Of a stretch of 5,989 nt of DNA, positions 1 through 5,977 are shown in pieces. Every line of letters begins with the position of its first letter. Position 1 is the stretch's first letter. Both the position numbers and the translations under genes were made by a program. The notes under the pieces were generated by a model. It was not told where the DNA came from, made no database searches, and saw only the letters and a list, made by a program, of their open reading frames with translations. The stretch comes from Schlesneria sp. Lineage in GTDB: Bacteria > Planctomycetota > Planctomycetia > Planctomycetales > Planctomycetaceae. The stretch covers positions 1-5,989 of the forward strand of contig JANXOO010000833.1 of assembly GCA_025353525.1 (NCBI GenBank), in the 5' to 3' direction.

Positions 1-136
1 GCTTCGTTGCCAGCTCGCGGACCGACGGGACCAATTCGCCCGCTCGTAACGCACCGCTTGCCACCGCATATTTGACTTGCCGCGAAATCTGCTCGAAGAT
101 CGCGACGCCGTTCGACGGATGAATCTCGAAGAACAT
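1..136 (-). CDS. GntR-family (YtrA-type) transcriptional repressor, 5' end only
   Basis: The minus strand reads 45 complete codons from an ATG at 136 to the window edge, starting MFFEIHPSNGVAIFEQISRQ and continuing through VKYAVASGAL to PSVRELATK. This is the N-terminal winged-helix opening of GntR regulators of the YtrA subfamily: a short lead, the helix with Q-I-x-x-Q-V-K, the G-x-L-x-x-G-E turn and the PSVRELA recognition-helix entry. A GGAGG on the minus strand (142-146) sits 5 nt before this ATG. A second in-frame ATG at 148-146 overlaps that GGAGG, so the 136 start is preferred. YtrA regulators are short one-domain repressors that usually head and autoregulate operons for ABC transporters or membrane proteins; such genes would lie to the left, outside the window. 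The C-terminal part is not visible, so the effector and subfamily remain inferred. Confidence 0.85.
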   Translation of the reverse strand, partial: MFFEIHPSNGVAIFEQISRQVKYAVASGALRAGELVPSVRELATK

Positions 137-148
137 GACCGCCTCCAT

Positions 149-174
149 TACTGTACTAGTCAGATAGTACGGTA
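149..174. promoter_or_regulatory. Probable GntR operator (10-6-10 inverted repeat)
   Basis: TACTGTACTA (149-158) and TAGTACGGTA (165-174) are inverted copies separated by 6 bp, matching at 9 of 10 positions. The repeat begins 13 bp upstream of the GntR start codon and covers the expected -10 region and transcription start of that gene. GntR repressors bind as dimers to such palindromes, so autorepression is the natural reading. It may also affect the divergent AAA+ gene, whose start is about 170 bp away, but that is less likely. Confidence 0.65.
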
Positions 175-221
175 TTCTTCAGGGCGACGATTGTCAACCG
201 GAAAAATAATAAAAAACTTTT
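169..221 (-). promoter_or_regulatory. Candidate sigma70-type promoter of the GntR gene
   Basis: On the minus strand a perfect TTGACA (197-192) is followed after 17 nt by TACCGT (174-169), a weak -10 that lies inside the inverted repeat. An A/T-rich run (202-221) directly upstream of the -35 could act as an UP element. The -35 and spacing are good and the -10 is poor. An alternative -10, TACTAT at 169-164, would need a 22-nt spacer. Confidence 0.4.
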
Positions 222-271
222 CGGCGGAACGAGGAGTCTTTGGCCGACGATGAAACATCGTTCCTTCCCGG

Positions 272-299
272 TTGTTGATTCGCACCTTCGGCCTATACT
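272..299 (+). promoter_or_regulatory. Candidate promoter of the AAA+/VWA genes
   Basis: TTGTTG (272-277) and TATACT (294-299) are spaced by 16 nt, giving a reasonable sigma70-like promoter with a start near 306 and a leader of about 40 nt before the ATG at 347. It is the best match I see in the 137-346 divergent region, but planctomycete promoter consensus is poorly known. Confidence 0.35.
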
Positions 300-346
300 C
301 TCATGTACGAAAAGAGTCCGACAACCGTTTCCCTTTAGAGACCGTC

Positions 347-1762
347 ATGCCGAATACAAGTCGTCCCGCGAATCTGCTCGAACTGCGTCAAAGTGGCTGG
401 GTCTCAAAATCCGTCAAGCAGGAACTTCGCGATAATTTTTTGATAGCACTCGCGAAGGGGGAAGCTCTTTTTCCCGGAATTGTTGGCTACGAACATACCG
501 TCATTCCAGAAATCAATATCGCGCTGATCGCCGGGCATGACATGCTTTTTCTGGGAGAAAAAGGGCAGGGGAAAAGTCGCCTGATGCGAACACTGCCCCG
601 GTTCCTCGACGAAGCTCTTCCTTATATCGCACACCCCGACGCCCCGCTTCACGATGATCCGTACAAGCCGATCACACGTGTCTGTCGGGAAATGGTCAAC
701 CGGTTTCCTGAGGAGCAGATTCCGATCAAATGGTGGCCGCGTGAGGAACGGTATGTCGAGCGACTTGCACCAGGTACAAAGTTCGCCGACATCATTGGCG
801 AAATCGATCCCGCACGACTCGCGGCCGGAACGAGCATGTCTGCCGAAGAGTCGCTCCACTTCGGTCTGATCCCGCGCATGCATCGTGGCATCTTTGCCAT
901 GAACGAATTGCCGGAACTGGACGAACTGGTTCAGGTCGGAATGTTCAACATTCTGGAAGAACGCGACGTGCAGATTCGCGGGTTTCCAATCAAATTCGAT
1001 ATCGATGTTCTGATTCTCTTTTCGGCCAATCCGGCGACATACAATCGTAGCGGCAAGGTGATACCGCAGCTCAAGGACCGAATTGGCTCGGTCATCCACA
1101 CGCACTATCCCGAAGACCGTGATCTTGGAATCGAGATCATGGATCAGGAGACGAGCATCGATCTGGGCGAACCGTTTCCGGTGATTGTTCCCCGGTTCAT
1201 GAAAGAAATCATCGAAGAACTGAGTGTCGTTGCGCGGAAGTCGAAGTACATCGACCAGCAATCGGGCGTCAGCGCCCGGTTCAGTATCGCCAACTATGGC
1301 ACAATGATCGCCAGCGCCCGCCAGCGGGGAGCCCGATTGGGCGAATGCCCGTCCGTACCCAGGATCAGCGACCTGGGACACTTGTATTCGTCATCGCTCG
1401 GCAAACTGGAACTCGATCTGATGGGCAGTCATCAGATGAGCGAACGTCAAATCCTGGATTCATTGATCGCCGAAGCGATCCGTACGGTTTTCAGCGAATA
1501 CGTCGATGAGCACGGACTGGACGAGATTGCCCGGATTTTCGGTCAGGGAGTGAAGATCGAAGTCGGTGACATGCTTCCTTCGTCGCACTATTCTGATCGC
1601 TTGAAACGCGTTCCTCCGGCGTGGGACAAAGCGTTCGAAGTGAACGCATCGAGCGACCCGGCCGTGCGTGCATCGTGCGTCGAGTTCGTATTGGCGGGCT
1701 TGTACGCCACCGAGAAGATCTCCCGCAGTCAATCGCGAGGGGAAATTCGATACGAGACGTGA
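347..1762 (+). CDS. MoxR/ChlI-like AAA+ ATPase, partner of the downstream VWA protein
   Basis: A 471-residue cytosolic protein. Residues 1-60 carry the family lead ([19 protein letters not shown], then [14 protein letters not shown]). Walker A is GEKGQGKS (70-77). The Walker B region is [11 protein letters not shown] (181-191), where the usual Asp before Glu is Asn (N186-E187). Sensor 1 is FSANPA (225-230, N228), the arginine finger is probably R245 in LKDRIGS, and a sensor-2-like R311 lies in GVSARFSI. About 100 residues between Walker A and B include the [28 protein letters not shown] block typical of this family. The C-terminal helical region (about 340-471) ends as full-length relatives do. 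The ATG at 347 was chosen over an in-frame TTG at 272 because family similarity begins with [17 protein letters not shown]; there is no clear Shine-Dalgarno. By family knowledge these ATPases form rings and act with VWA proteins as chaperones or metal-insertion machines, as in MoxR, Mg-chelatase ChlI and mycobacterial Rv0958. The client is unknown. Often annotated 'magnesium chelatase', but no chlorophyll genes are seen. Confidence 0.92.
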   Translation: MPNTSRPANLLELRQSGWVSKSVKQELRDNFLIALAKGEALFPGIVGYEHTVIPEINIALIAGHDMLFLGEKGQGKSRLMRTLPRFLDEALPYIAHPDAPLHDDPYKPITRVCREMVNRFPEEQIPIKWWPREERYVERLAPGTKFADIIGEIDPARLAAGTSMSAEESLHFGLIPRMHRGIFAMNELPELDELVQVGMFNILEERDVQIRGFPIKFDIDVLILFSANPATYNRSGKVIPQLKDRIGSVIHTHYPEDRDLGIEIMDQETSIDLGEPFPVIVPRFMKEIIEELSVVARKSKYIDQQSGVSARFSIANYGTMIASARQRGARLGECPSVPRISDLGHLYSSSLGKLELDLMGSHQMSERQILDSLIAEAIRTVFSEYVDEHGLDEIARIFGQGVKIEVGDMLPSSHYSDRLKRVPPAWDKAFEVNASSDPAVRASCVEFVLAGLYATEKISRSQSRGEIRYET

Positions 1763-1810
1763 GGAAAGAAAAGGCGTGAAGTTCGTGAGAGAAAGGCACA
1801 AAAAGCAGAT

Positions 1811-1851
1811 CCGAGGTATCCGAGGTGAGCCCGGTAGCGTTAGCTCCGGGG
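1811..1851. repeat. Planctomycete-style intergenic hairpin element
   Basis: In the AAA+/VWA spacer a hairpin spans 1830-1850: CCCGG (1830-1834) pairs with CCGGG (1846-1850), T1835 bulges, AGC pairs with GCT, and GTTA forms the loop. Just before it the heptamer CCGAGGT occurs twice (1811-1817 and 1820-1826). Short hairpins with a GCGTTAGC core embedded in G/C arms are, from memory, abundant between planctomycete genes. No T-tract follows, so it is not a classical terminator; it may modulate mRNA stability or the ATPase-to-VWA ratio. Confidence 0.5.
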
Positions 1852-1951
1852 TTCTTACGATGAAGTTCTGATCGTCAATAGTTTCTGCGACCTGCATCTG
1901 TTCCTTTTTTCACTGCCCCCTGTGTCTCTGCCCCACTCCAAGGTTCACGGC

Positions 1952-3649
1952 ATGATGAGTCCGACAATTCCCGGCGGTGTGATCCATACCTATCAACGGT
2001 ACGATCCGATGAACATCCCCGGCCCATCCGGGCCACCTCCCGATCTGGTTTCGCCCGCATTTCAGCACATGCTCGAATTCGGCGACATGAGAGAGTTGAC
2101 CGAAGAAGAATTGGCGCGAGCCATCAAGCTCGATATTCGCCAGATCGCGGGACTTGGGCCCAGTCTCGAATCGCTTCGTCGCATGTTACTCGAACGCAAA
2201 CAAAAGATTCTTGCGACATGGGAAACGAAAACAGTTGTCGTCGAGGCCAGGCGGTCGTTCACGAAACTGGCTCATAACACGCACCCTCCCGACGAACTGA
2301 AGTTGGCGTTTCGGAAGGCGGTCGATGACGAACAGATTCGAGACCTCGAACGGCTGTGGTATCGGACGGGGAACGATAATTCGCGATTCGCCAGGCAACT
2401 TGTTCAGCTCGTCGACAGGTTGGGAGACACGTACCAGATCGACGAACTTGCCGCGAAATACGAATTCACCGGACGAAAACCGCTGACCATCGAACTCGCA
2501 CTGGCGGTGAAAGAGGAACTGGAAACGATCGAGCGGCTGTTGAAACAACTCGACGAAGCGGCAAAGACGGCTCAGATTGCCGTGATCGATCTGTCGGAAA
2601 TGAGCCAGTTTGCGGACGCAGAGCAGCTTGAGGGCCTTGCCGAAATGCAGCGGCAGGTCGAAGAGATGGTACGACAGTTGGCCGAACAACAGGGCCTGGA
2701 AAAGACGAAGAACGGCTATCAACTGAGTCCCCGTGCCTATCGCATTTTCCAGGGGAAGTTGCTGGAACAGATTTTCAGTCAGCTTCAGGCGTCGCGTACG
2801 GGCCGACATCAGGGCCCGATTCAGGGCGAAGGTGCTGTCGAATTACCCGTGACGAAAGAATATGAATTCGGCGATTCGGTCTCGCAAATGGATATCCCCC
2901 AGTCGCTGGTCAACGCGATGATTCGGGATCCCTCGCGTCCGCTGCGGATGCGGTCCGAGGACATCGTGATTCATCGGACTCGCAACAATCCGAAGTGCGC
3001 GACGACCGTGTTGATGGATATGAGTGGCTCGATGCGGCAGGGGGGACAATACGTCAATGTCAAGCGGATGGCTCTGGCACTGGACGGACTGATTCGACGT
3101 GAGTATCCCGGCGACTTCCTGCAATTCATCGAGATGGCCAGTTTCGCGAAGCCGCGTCATTTCAGTGAAGTCGCATCATTGCTGCCGAAAACCGTCACGA
3201 TTTTCGATCCTGTGGTGCGCTTGCGAGCCGACATGAGTCGCGACGACATTACCGAATCGGATATCCCGCCACATTTCACGAACATTCAGCACGCATTGCA
3301 ACTTGGGAGACAGTTCCTGTCGACGCGAGACACACCCAATCGCCAGATGGTGCTGATTACAGACGGTTTGCCGACCGCGCATTTCGAAGGTCCGTTGTTG
3401 TATCTGCTCTACCCGTCCGATCCGGCAACGGAAGCGGCAACCATGCGCGAGGCCATGCTTTGTCAACGGGAAGGGATTGTGATCAATATCTTTTTGTTGC
3501 CGAGCTGGAACCAGTCGCGTGAGGACATCCGGTTTGCGCATCGCCTTGCCGAATCGACCAAAGGCCGGGTCTTTTTCACGGCTGGCCGGGACCTCGACCG
3601 ATTCGTCGTCTGGGACTACGTCAATCGAAGAAAGTCGATCATCGGTTAG
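1952..3649 (+). CDS. VWA-domain protein with intact MIDAS, partner of the AAA+ ATPase
   Basis: A 565-residue protein without a signal peptide or membrane segment. Residues 1-90 hold a conserved lead (GGVIHTYQRYDP, then ELTEEELARA and the GLGPSLESL helix). Residues 95-180 are helical and include FARQLVQLVDRLGDTYQIDE. Residues 183-250 are rich in E, K, L and Q and likely form a coiled coil. A linker with EGAVELPV and EYEFGDSVSQMDIP follows, then the VWA domain (about 348-560). The MIDAS residues are all present: DMSGS (356-360), T443 in HFTNI and D471 in LITDG, so Mg2+-dependent ligand binding is expected. The ATG at 1952 was preferred over a GTG at 1922 because AAGG (1940-1943) sits 8 nt upstream of it; the ATG at 1955 is a close alternative. 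It lies 189 bp after the ATPase stop on the same strand. The known logic of MoxR-VWA pairs makes this the adaptor that binds the client and the ATPase ring. Mycobacterial Rv0959 is a remembered relative; the substrate is not known. Confidence 0.93.
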   Translation: MMSPTIPGGVIHTYQRYDPMNIPGPSGPPPDLVSPAFQHMLEFGDMRELTEEELARAIKLDIRQIAGLGPSLESLRRMLLERKQKILATWETKTVVVEARRSFTKLAHNTHPPDELKLAFRKAVDDEQIRDLERLWYRTGNDNSRFARQLVQLVDRLGDTYQIDELAAKYEFTGRKPLTIELALAVKEELETIERLLKQLDEAAKTAQIAVIDLSEMSQFADAEQLEGLAEMQRQVEEMVRQLAEQQGLEKTKNGYQLSPRAYRIFQGKLLEQIFSQLQASRTGRHQGPIQGEGAVELPVTKEYEFGDSVSQMDIPQSLVNAMIRDPSRPLRMRSEDIVIHRTRNNPKCATTVLMDMSGSMRQGGQYVNVKRMALALDGLIRREYPGDFLQFIEMASFAKPRHFSEVASLLPKTVTIFDPVVRLRADMSRDDITESDIPPHFTNIQHALQLGRQFLSTRDTPNRQMVLITDGLPTAHFEGPLLYLLYPSDPATEAATMREAMLCQREGIVINIFLLPSWNQSREDIRFAHRLAESTKGRVFFTAGRDLDRFVVWDYVNRRKSIIG

Positions 3650-3722
3650 GTCGGACAAAGCCCAGGTAAGTGACTCTGCTGTCTTCGGGATGCATTCTCA
3701 CGCCATCGCAACCGAAATTTCT

Positions 3723-3741
3723 GAATCCCGAACGGGGGTTC
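3723..3741 (+). terminator. Possible weak terminator after the VWA gene
   Basis: GAATCCC (3723-3729) pairs with GGGGTTC-type bases (3735-3741) to give a 7-bp stem with one G-U pair and a 5-nt loop, 74 nt after the VWA stop. It is followed by TTCATCGTTT, which is only moderately T-rich. It is the best terminator-like structure between the VWA and HD genes, but is not strong. Confidence 0.3.
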
Positions 3742-3868
3742 TTCATCGTTTGCGTGCGCTCCATTTAACCCTATTTCCCTGATGCGGAAATCGGCGAAGT
3801 TTTGAGATTACCATCGAAACCGAACGACCCTGGCGATAAGATCGGGCGTGTTCGTTGACCGTGGAGGG

Positions 3869-3891
3869 CACAATTGTGGCAGTCAATTGAC
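3869..3891. repeat. Two adjacent perfect 10-bp palindromes sharing CAATTG
   Basis: CACAATTGTG (3869-3878) and GTCAATTGAC (3882-3891) are each perfect palindromes with the core CAATTG, separated by 3 bp, with centres 13 bp apart. They lie directly after GTGGAGGG (3861-3868) at the start of the broken small frame. They could be a paired operator, although single 10-bp palindromes are expected several times by chance in a window of this size. Confidence 0.35.
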
Positions 3892-4175
3892 CCGATGGAT
3901 TTTTTTTCGTCTCGATTCTCTACTATCCCGTTGTGGCGTTTTATTCTGCCGTCATGGCTGGTGCTCGCGTTCTTGCGATCATCCCGTTCCTTGTCGCGTG
4001 CCCGCTCGGATATTGGTATGTCATCTCGACGCGAATCGCCTTTTACCGGAGTTTTGATTTTCTTTGCAAACTTGCTTACGGCGAGCATCCGGATGAAAAT
4101 CAACATAATCCAAAAATCGATCAAATCGGCCGCCGCCTGCTCGGTTGCATCGCAGGAATGCCGTTAATCGTGTGA
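3874..4175 (+). pseudogene. Candidate frameshifted small membrane protein
   Basis: A GGAGG (3863-3867) precedes a TTG at 3874 that opens frame A (WQSIDPMDFFSSRFSTIPLW and onward). From about 3970 frame A turns Ser/Arg-rich, like an out-of-frame shadow. Frame B, open from 3891 to a TGA at 4173-4175, reads as a plausible protein: hydrophobic AIIPFLVACPLGYWYVIST, then IAFYRSFDFLCKLAYGEHPD, ending GRRLLGCIAGMPLIV, with good third-position G/C over 3970-4020. Frame B has no good start of its own; GTG 3933 has no Shine-Dalgarno. Frames A and B differ by one base, and a run of eight T (3900-3907) lies in their overlap. One extra T would join them into a 100-residue product with one or two membrane segments. 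This could be an inactivated gene, a slippage-dependent gene, a sequencing error, or chance. I recognise no family. Confidence 0.3.
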
Positions 4176-4373
4176 TACATCAACGTGCCTGTCGTCATTG
4201 TTGCTGTTGGTGTTCGTGGGACTCAAATTGGAACAACGTGGATAGTGACAAAGCTTTTCTGAGATTCAGGGCGTTCCCTGACTTTGAAATAACGTCATCC
4301 TGTTTTGGCACACTCTGACCAACCACTGCCTGGCTTTCGGTTCGGTAGGGACTTTTCGAGGTTGCTGCTAAGA

Positions 4374-4404
4374 TTCGGCGGTATCTCAGGTTTCGCCGTC
4401 CGAA
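4374..4404 (+). promoter_or_regulatory. Leader hairpin next to the ribosome binding site of the HD gene
   Basis: TTCGGCGG (4374-4381) pairs with CCG (4396-4398) and CCGAA (4400-4404), with T4399 bulged: an 8-bp stem and 14-nt loop. Its 3' arm runs into the A-rich AAAAAGG (4403-4409), the Shine-Dalgarno 7 nt before the ATG at 4417. Such a placement could modulate translation. A possible -10 (TAAGAT, 4369-4374) overlaps the 5' arm but lacks a good -35, so the transcription start is unknown. Confidence 0.3.
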
Positions 4405-4416
4405 AAAGGCCCGCCG

Positions 4417-5823
4417 ATGGTTCGCGATTTTGTTAACGAGAGTCTGTCGCACGATCCCGTCCACGGGTACATCCCGTTCATTGCGAGGGCCGGTCTTCCT
4501 GCCGGAGAAGCGGCCGAGCAGGACGTGATCGACCATCCGTGGGTGCAGCGGATGCGACACATTCACCAGCTTCAGACGGCATGGTGGGTCTTTCCGTCTG
4601 CGGAACATATGAGGTTTCAGCATGTGCTGGGCGCCATGCACCTGGCATCGGTTGCTATCGATCACTGGTATGAATCGCTCTGCGATGCCTGTCGCAATGT
4701 TCCGTCACGAGCGTACGTCGAGAGTCTGCTGCGGATGGCCGGTTTGCTGCATGATGTTGGCCATGGCCCGTTCGGACACTTTTTCGATGATCACTACCTG
4801 GATCAATTCGGTGTGACCCACGAAGACATCGGCGGTGCGGTAATTGAGGGGGAACTGGCCGACATCCTGCGACGCATTCGTCGCAACCCCGGCGGCAAAC
4901 TGCAGCCGATGGAAGAACTCGATCCCTGCCAGATATCCTGGCTGATCCGCAGGCCCAGGCCCGGTGCCGAATCCGAAGAGGGACATCCTGACTGGTTGCG
5001 AAAACTGCGAGCGATGTTCAGCGGAATCTATACCGTGGACAATATGGACTTCGTGCTGCGCGACGCCTATATGTCCGGTTACAACACCAAAGCCTTCGAT
5101 CTGAACCGGATTCTGCATTACACGTTCTTCACTTCGGCAGGACTGACAATTCATGCTCGCGGTTTGCCTACGTTGATCAATTTTATTGAAACGCGAGCCA
5201 ATCTGTTCCGTTCGATCTATTTCCATCGGACAGTCCGTGCCGTCGATCTGGCGCTGGAAGATCTGTTTCCCGAATCGATGCCGCACCTGTTTCAGGGGAA
5301 CCCTCTCGATAAGCTTGACGACTACCGCAAGTTTACCGAATCGACCTTTATGGTCGATGTACAGCGCTGGGCCGACAGTAGTGACCCGGTTCTGCGTGAT
5401 CTCGGTCAGCGCTGGCGACAAGTCATCTGTCGCGAAGTTCATTGGAAGATGGCGTGCGAGCGTACGTTGAATTTTCATTCGGGGACGGCAGAACGCACGA
5501 CGATTTTTTCAGAGCCCGACCTGATCATGCGCCGAGTGCGCGAGCGGCTGCCGGAAGGGCTACGGGGTTTGGAACTCAAGATCGATATCGCTCGGCACTA
5601 TCACCGCCCCAGCAGTCGACTTCCCGCCAGCGGTCAGAACTTTTTGCTGGACCCGGCTGTCGGTACGCCACAGGGCCTGTCGGACGACGACTTGTTCCGG
5701 GCATTGCCGATCAGTTTTTGCGTCTTCCGCATCTACTCGAAAGACCATCAGCACGACGGGACGCTGAACGCTGCCCTGAACAGTATTCTGGGCGAAGCGA
5801 GCGACGCGAAGACAAATATGTAA
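4417..5823 (+). CDS. HD-domain phosphohydrolase, SAMHD1/dNTPase-like
   Basis: A 468-residue soluble protein that probably hydrolyses (d)NTPs or related nucleotides. HDPVHGYI (12-19) is the family opening. The metal-binding set is complete: H69 in RFQH, H112-D113 in LLHDVGHGPFGH, and D208 in TVDNMD. H116, H121 and H135 match other active-site histidines of the family. Ungapped stretches align to remembered SAMHD1: Q51, R66 and H69 match Q149, R164 and H167; D208 and D216 match D311 and D319; D39, Q44 and R47 match guanine-site residues D137, Q142 and R145. N209 replaces K312, and no lysine is seen at the K116 position, so substrate handling or allostery may differ. About 240 C-terminal residues after the HD core are helical and less recognisable. 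AAAAAGG (4403-4409) lies 7 nt before the ATG. The gene stands alone on the plus strand, 767 bp from the VWA gene. Roles could be dNTP pool control or phage defence; the sequence does not decide. Confidence 0.92.
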   Translation: MVRDFVNESLSHDPVHGYIPFIARAGLPAGEAAEQDVIDHPWVQRMRHIHQLQTAWWVFPSAEHMRFQHVLGAMHLASVAIDHWYESLCDACRNVPSRAYVESLLRMAGLLHDVGHGPFGHFFDDHYLDQFGVTHEDIGGAVIEGELADILRRIRRNPGGKLQPMEELDPCQISWLIRRPRPGAESEEGHPDWLRKLRAMFSGIYTVDNMDFVLRDAYMSGYNTKAFDLNRILHYTFFTSAGLTIHARGLPTLINFIETRANLFRSIYFHRTVRAVDLALEDLFPESMPHLFQGNPLDKLDDYRKFTESTFMVDVQRWADSSDPVLRDLGQRWRQVICREVHWKMACERTLNFHSGTAERTTIFSEPDLIMRRVRERLPEGLRGLELKIDIARHYHRPSSRLPASGQNFLLDPAVGTPQGLSDDDLFRALPISFCVFRIYSKDHQHDGTLNAALNSILGEASDAKTNM

Positions 5824-5856
5824 CGATACGCCACTGAATTTGAATCAAAGCAGCGG

Positions 5857-5899
5857 GTGAATTCTGAATTTGTCGAGATCGCAGGAACCTGGAATTCAC
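5857..5899. repeat. Inverted repeat with long loop after the HD gene
   Basis: GTGAATTC (5857-5864) and GAATTCAC (5892-5899) are perfect 8-bp inverted copies with a 27-nt spacer, 33 nt after the HD stop. No T-tract follows, so it is a poor intrinsic terminator. CTGAATTTG also occurs twice nearby (from 5834 and from 5864). It could be an mRNA 3'-end structure or chance. Confidence 0.35.
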
Positions 5900-5953
5900 T
5901 TCGCAAACGCACCGTCGCCAGTGTATTTGGTCAATGTGTCCATTATCGCTCCG

Positions 5954-5967
5954 CTCGCAATCGCGAG
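5954..5967. repeat. Small hairpin near the right edge
   Basis: CTCGC (5954-5958) and GCGAG (5963-5967) form a 5-bp stem with the loop AATC. It is followed by AGGAGG (5966-5971), but no start codon follows at a usable distance, so that is not a ribosome binding site for a visible gene. Confidence 0.3.
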
Positions 5968-5977
5968 GAGGTTTCAG

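Larger units (their letters stand above)
3650..4416. other. 767-bp stretch without a convincing intact gene
   Basis: Between the VWA and HD genes neither strand gives an open frame with a good start, family-like sequence and consistent codon use over its whole length. The region holds the weak hairpin at 3723-3741, a GGAGG and two 10-bp palindromes around 3863-3891, a broken membrane-protein reading frame (3874-4175), and about 240 bp (4176-4416) that would contain the HD gene's promoter and leader. A minus-strand frame from 4124 to 3771 is open but highly charged and compositionally unlike a protein. The length suggests gene loss or a small RNA, neither of which I can demonstrate. Confidence 0.5.

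Noticed and set aside
303..338. An 11-residue upstream reading frame ([11 protein letters not shown]) ending 8 nt before the AAA+ start
   Set aside because: Its ATG lies 4 nt after the best -10 box, so it would not be transcribed from that promoter, and no ribosome binding site precedes it.
250..435. A 61-codon plus-strand frame overlapping the AAA+ start
   Set aside because: Arg/Ser-rich, runs out of frame into a conserved N-terminus, and resembles nothing known to me.
404..1381. A 325-codon open frame on the minus strand, fully opposite the AAA+ gene
   Set aside because: It lies opposite a clearly recognisable conserved gene, shows no family-like segments and has an arginine/histidine/aspartate-heavy composition typical of antisense shadows.
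347..1762. Naming the ATPase as a true magnesium chelatase subunit
   Set aside because: The similarity is at the AAA+ clade level only; there is no porphyrin pathway gene nearby, and the VWA partner lacks the AAA-like domain of ChlD.
2186..2809. A 207-codon minus-strand frame opposite the VWA gene
   Set aside because: Shadow of the helical, E/K/L/Q-rich part of the VWA protein; no start signal or recognisable motif.
3771..4124. A 117-codon minus-strand frame in the long intergenic gap
   Set aside because: Very rich in K, R, D and S with no hydrophobic core or motif; it opposes the better plus-strand candidate and has no clear ribosome binding site.
4705..5478. A 257-codon minus-strand frame opposite the HD gene
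   Set aside because: Directly antisense to the HD active-site region, which is strongly conserved on the plus strand; no independent coding evidence.
347..5823. Treating AAA+, VWA and HD genes as one defence operon
   Set aside because: The HD gene is 767 bp away with its own ribosome site, and no nuclease, sensor, transposase or integrase marks a defence island in this window.
5897..5944. A 15-codon minus-strand frame (MDTLTKYTGDGAFAK) with a GGAG upstream
   Set aside because: Too short to judge, with a stop codon not far upstream in frame; no homolog recognised.
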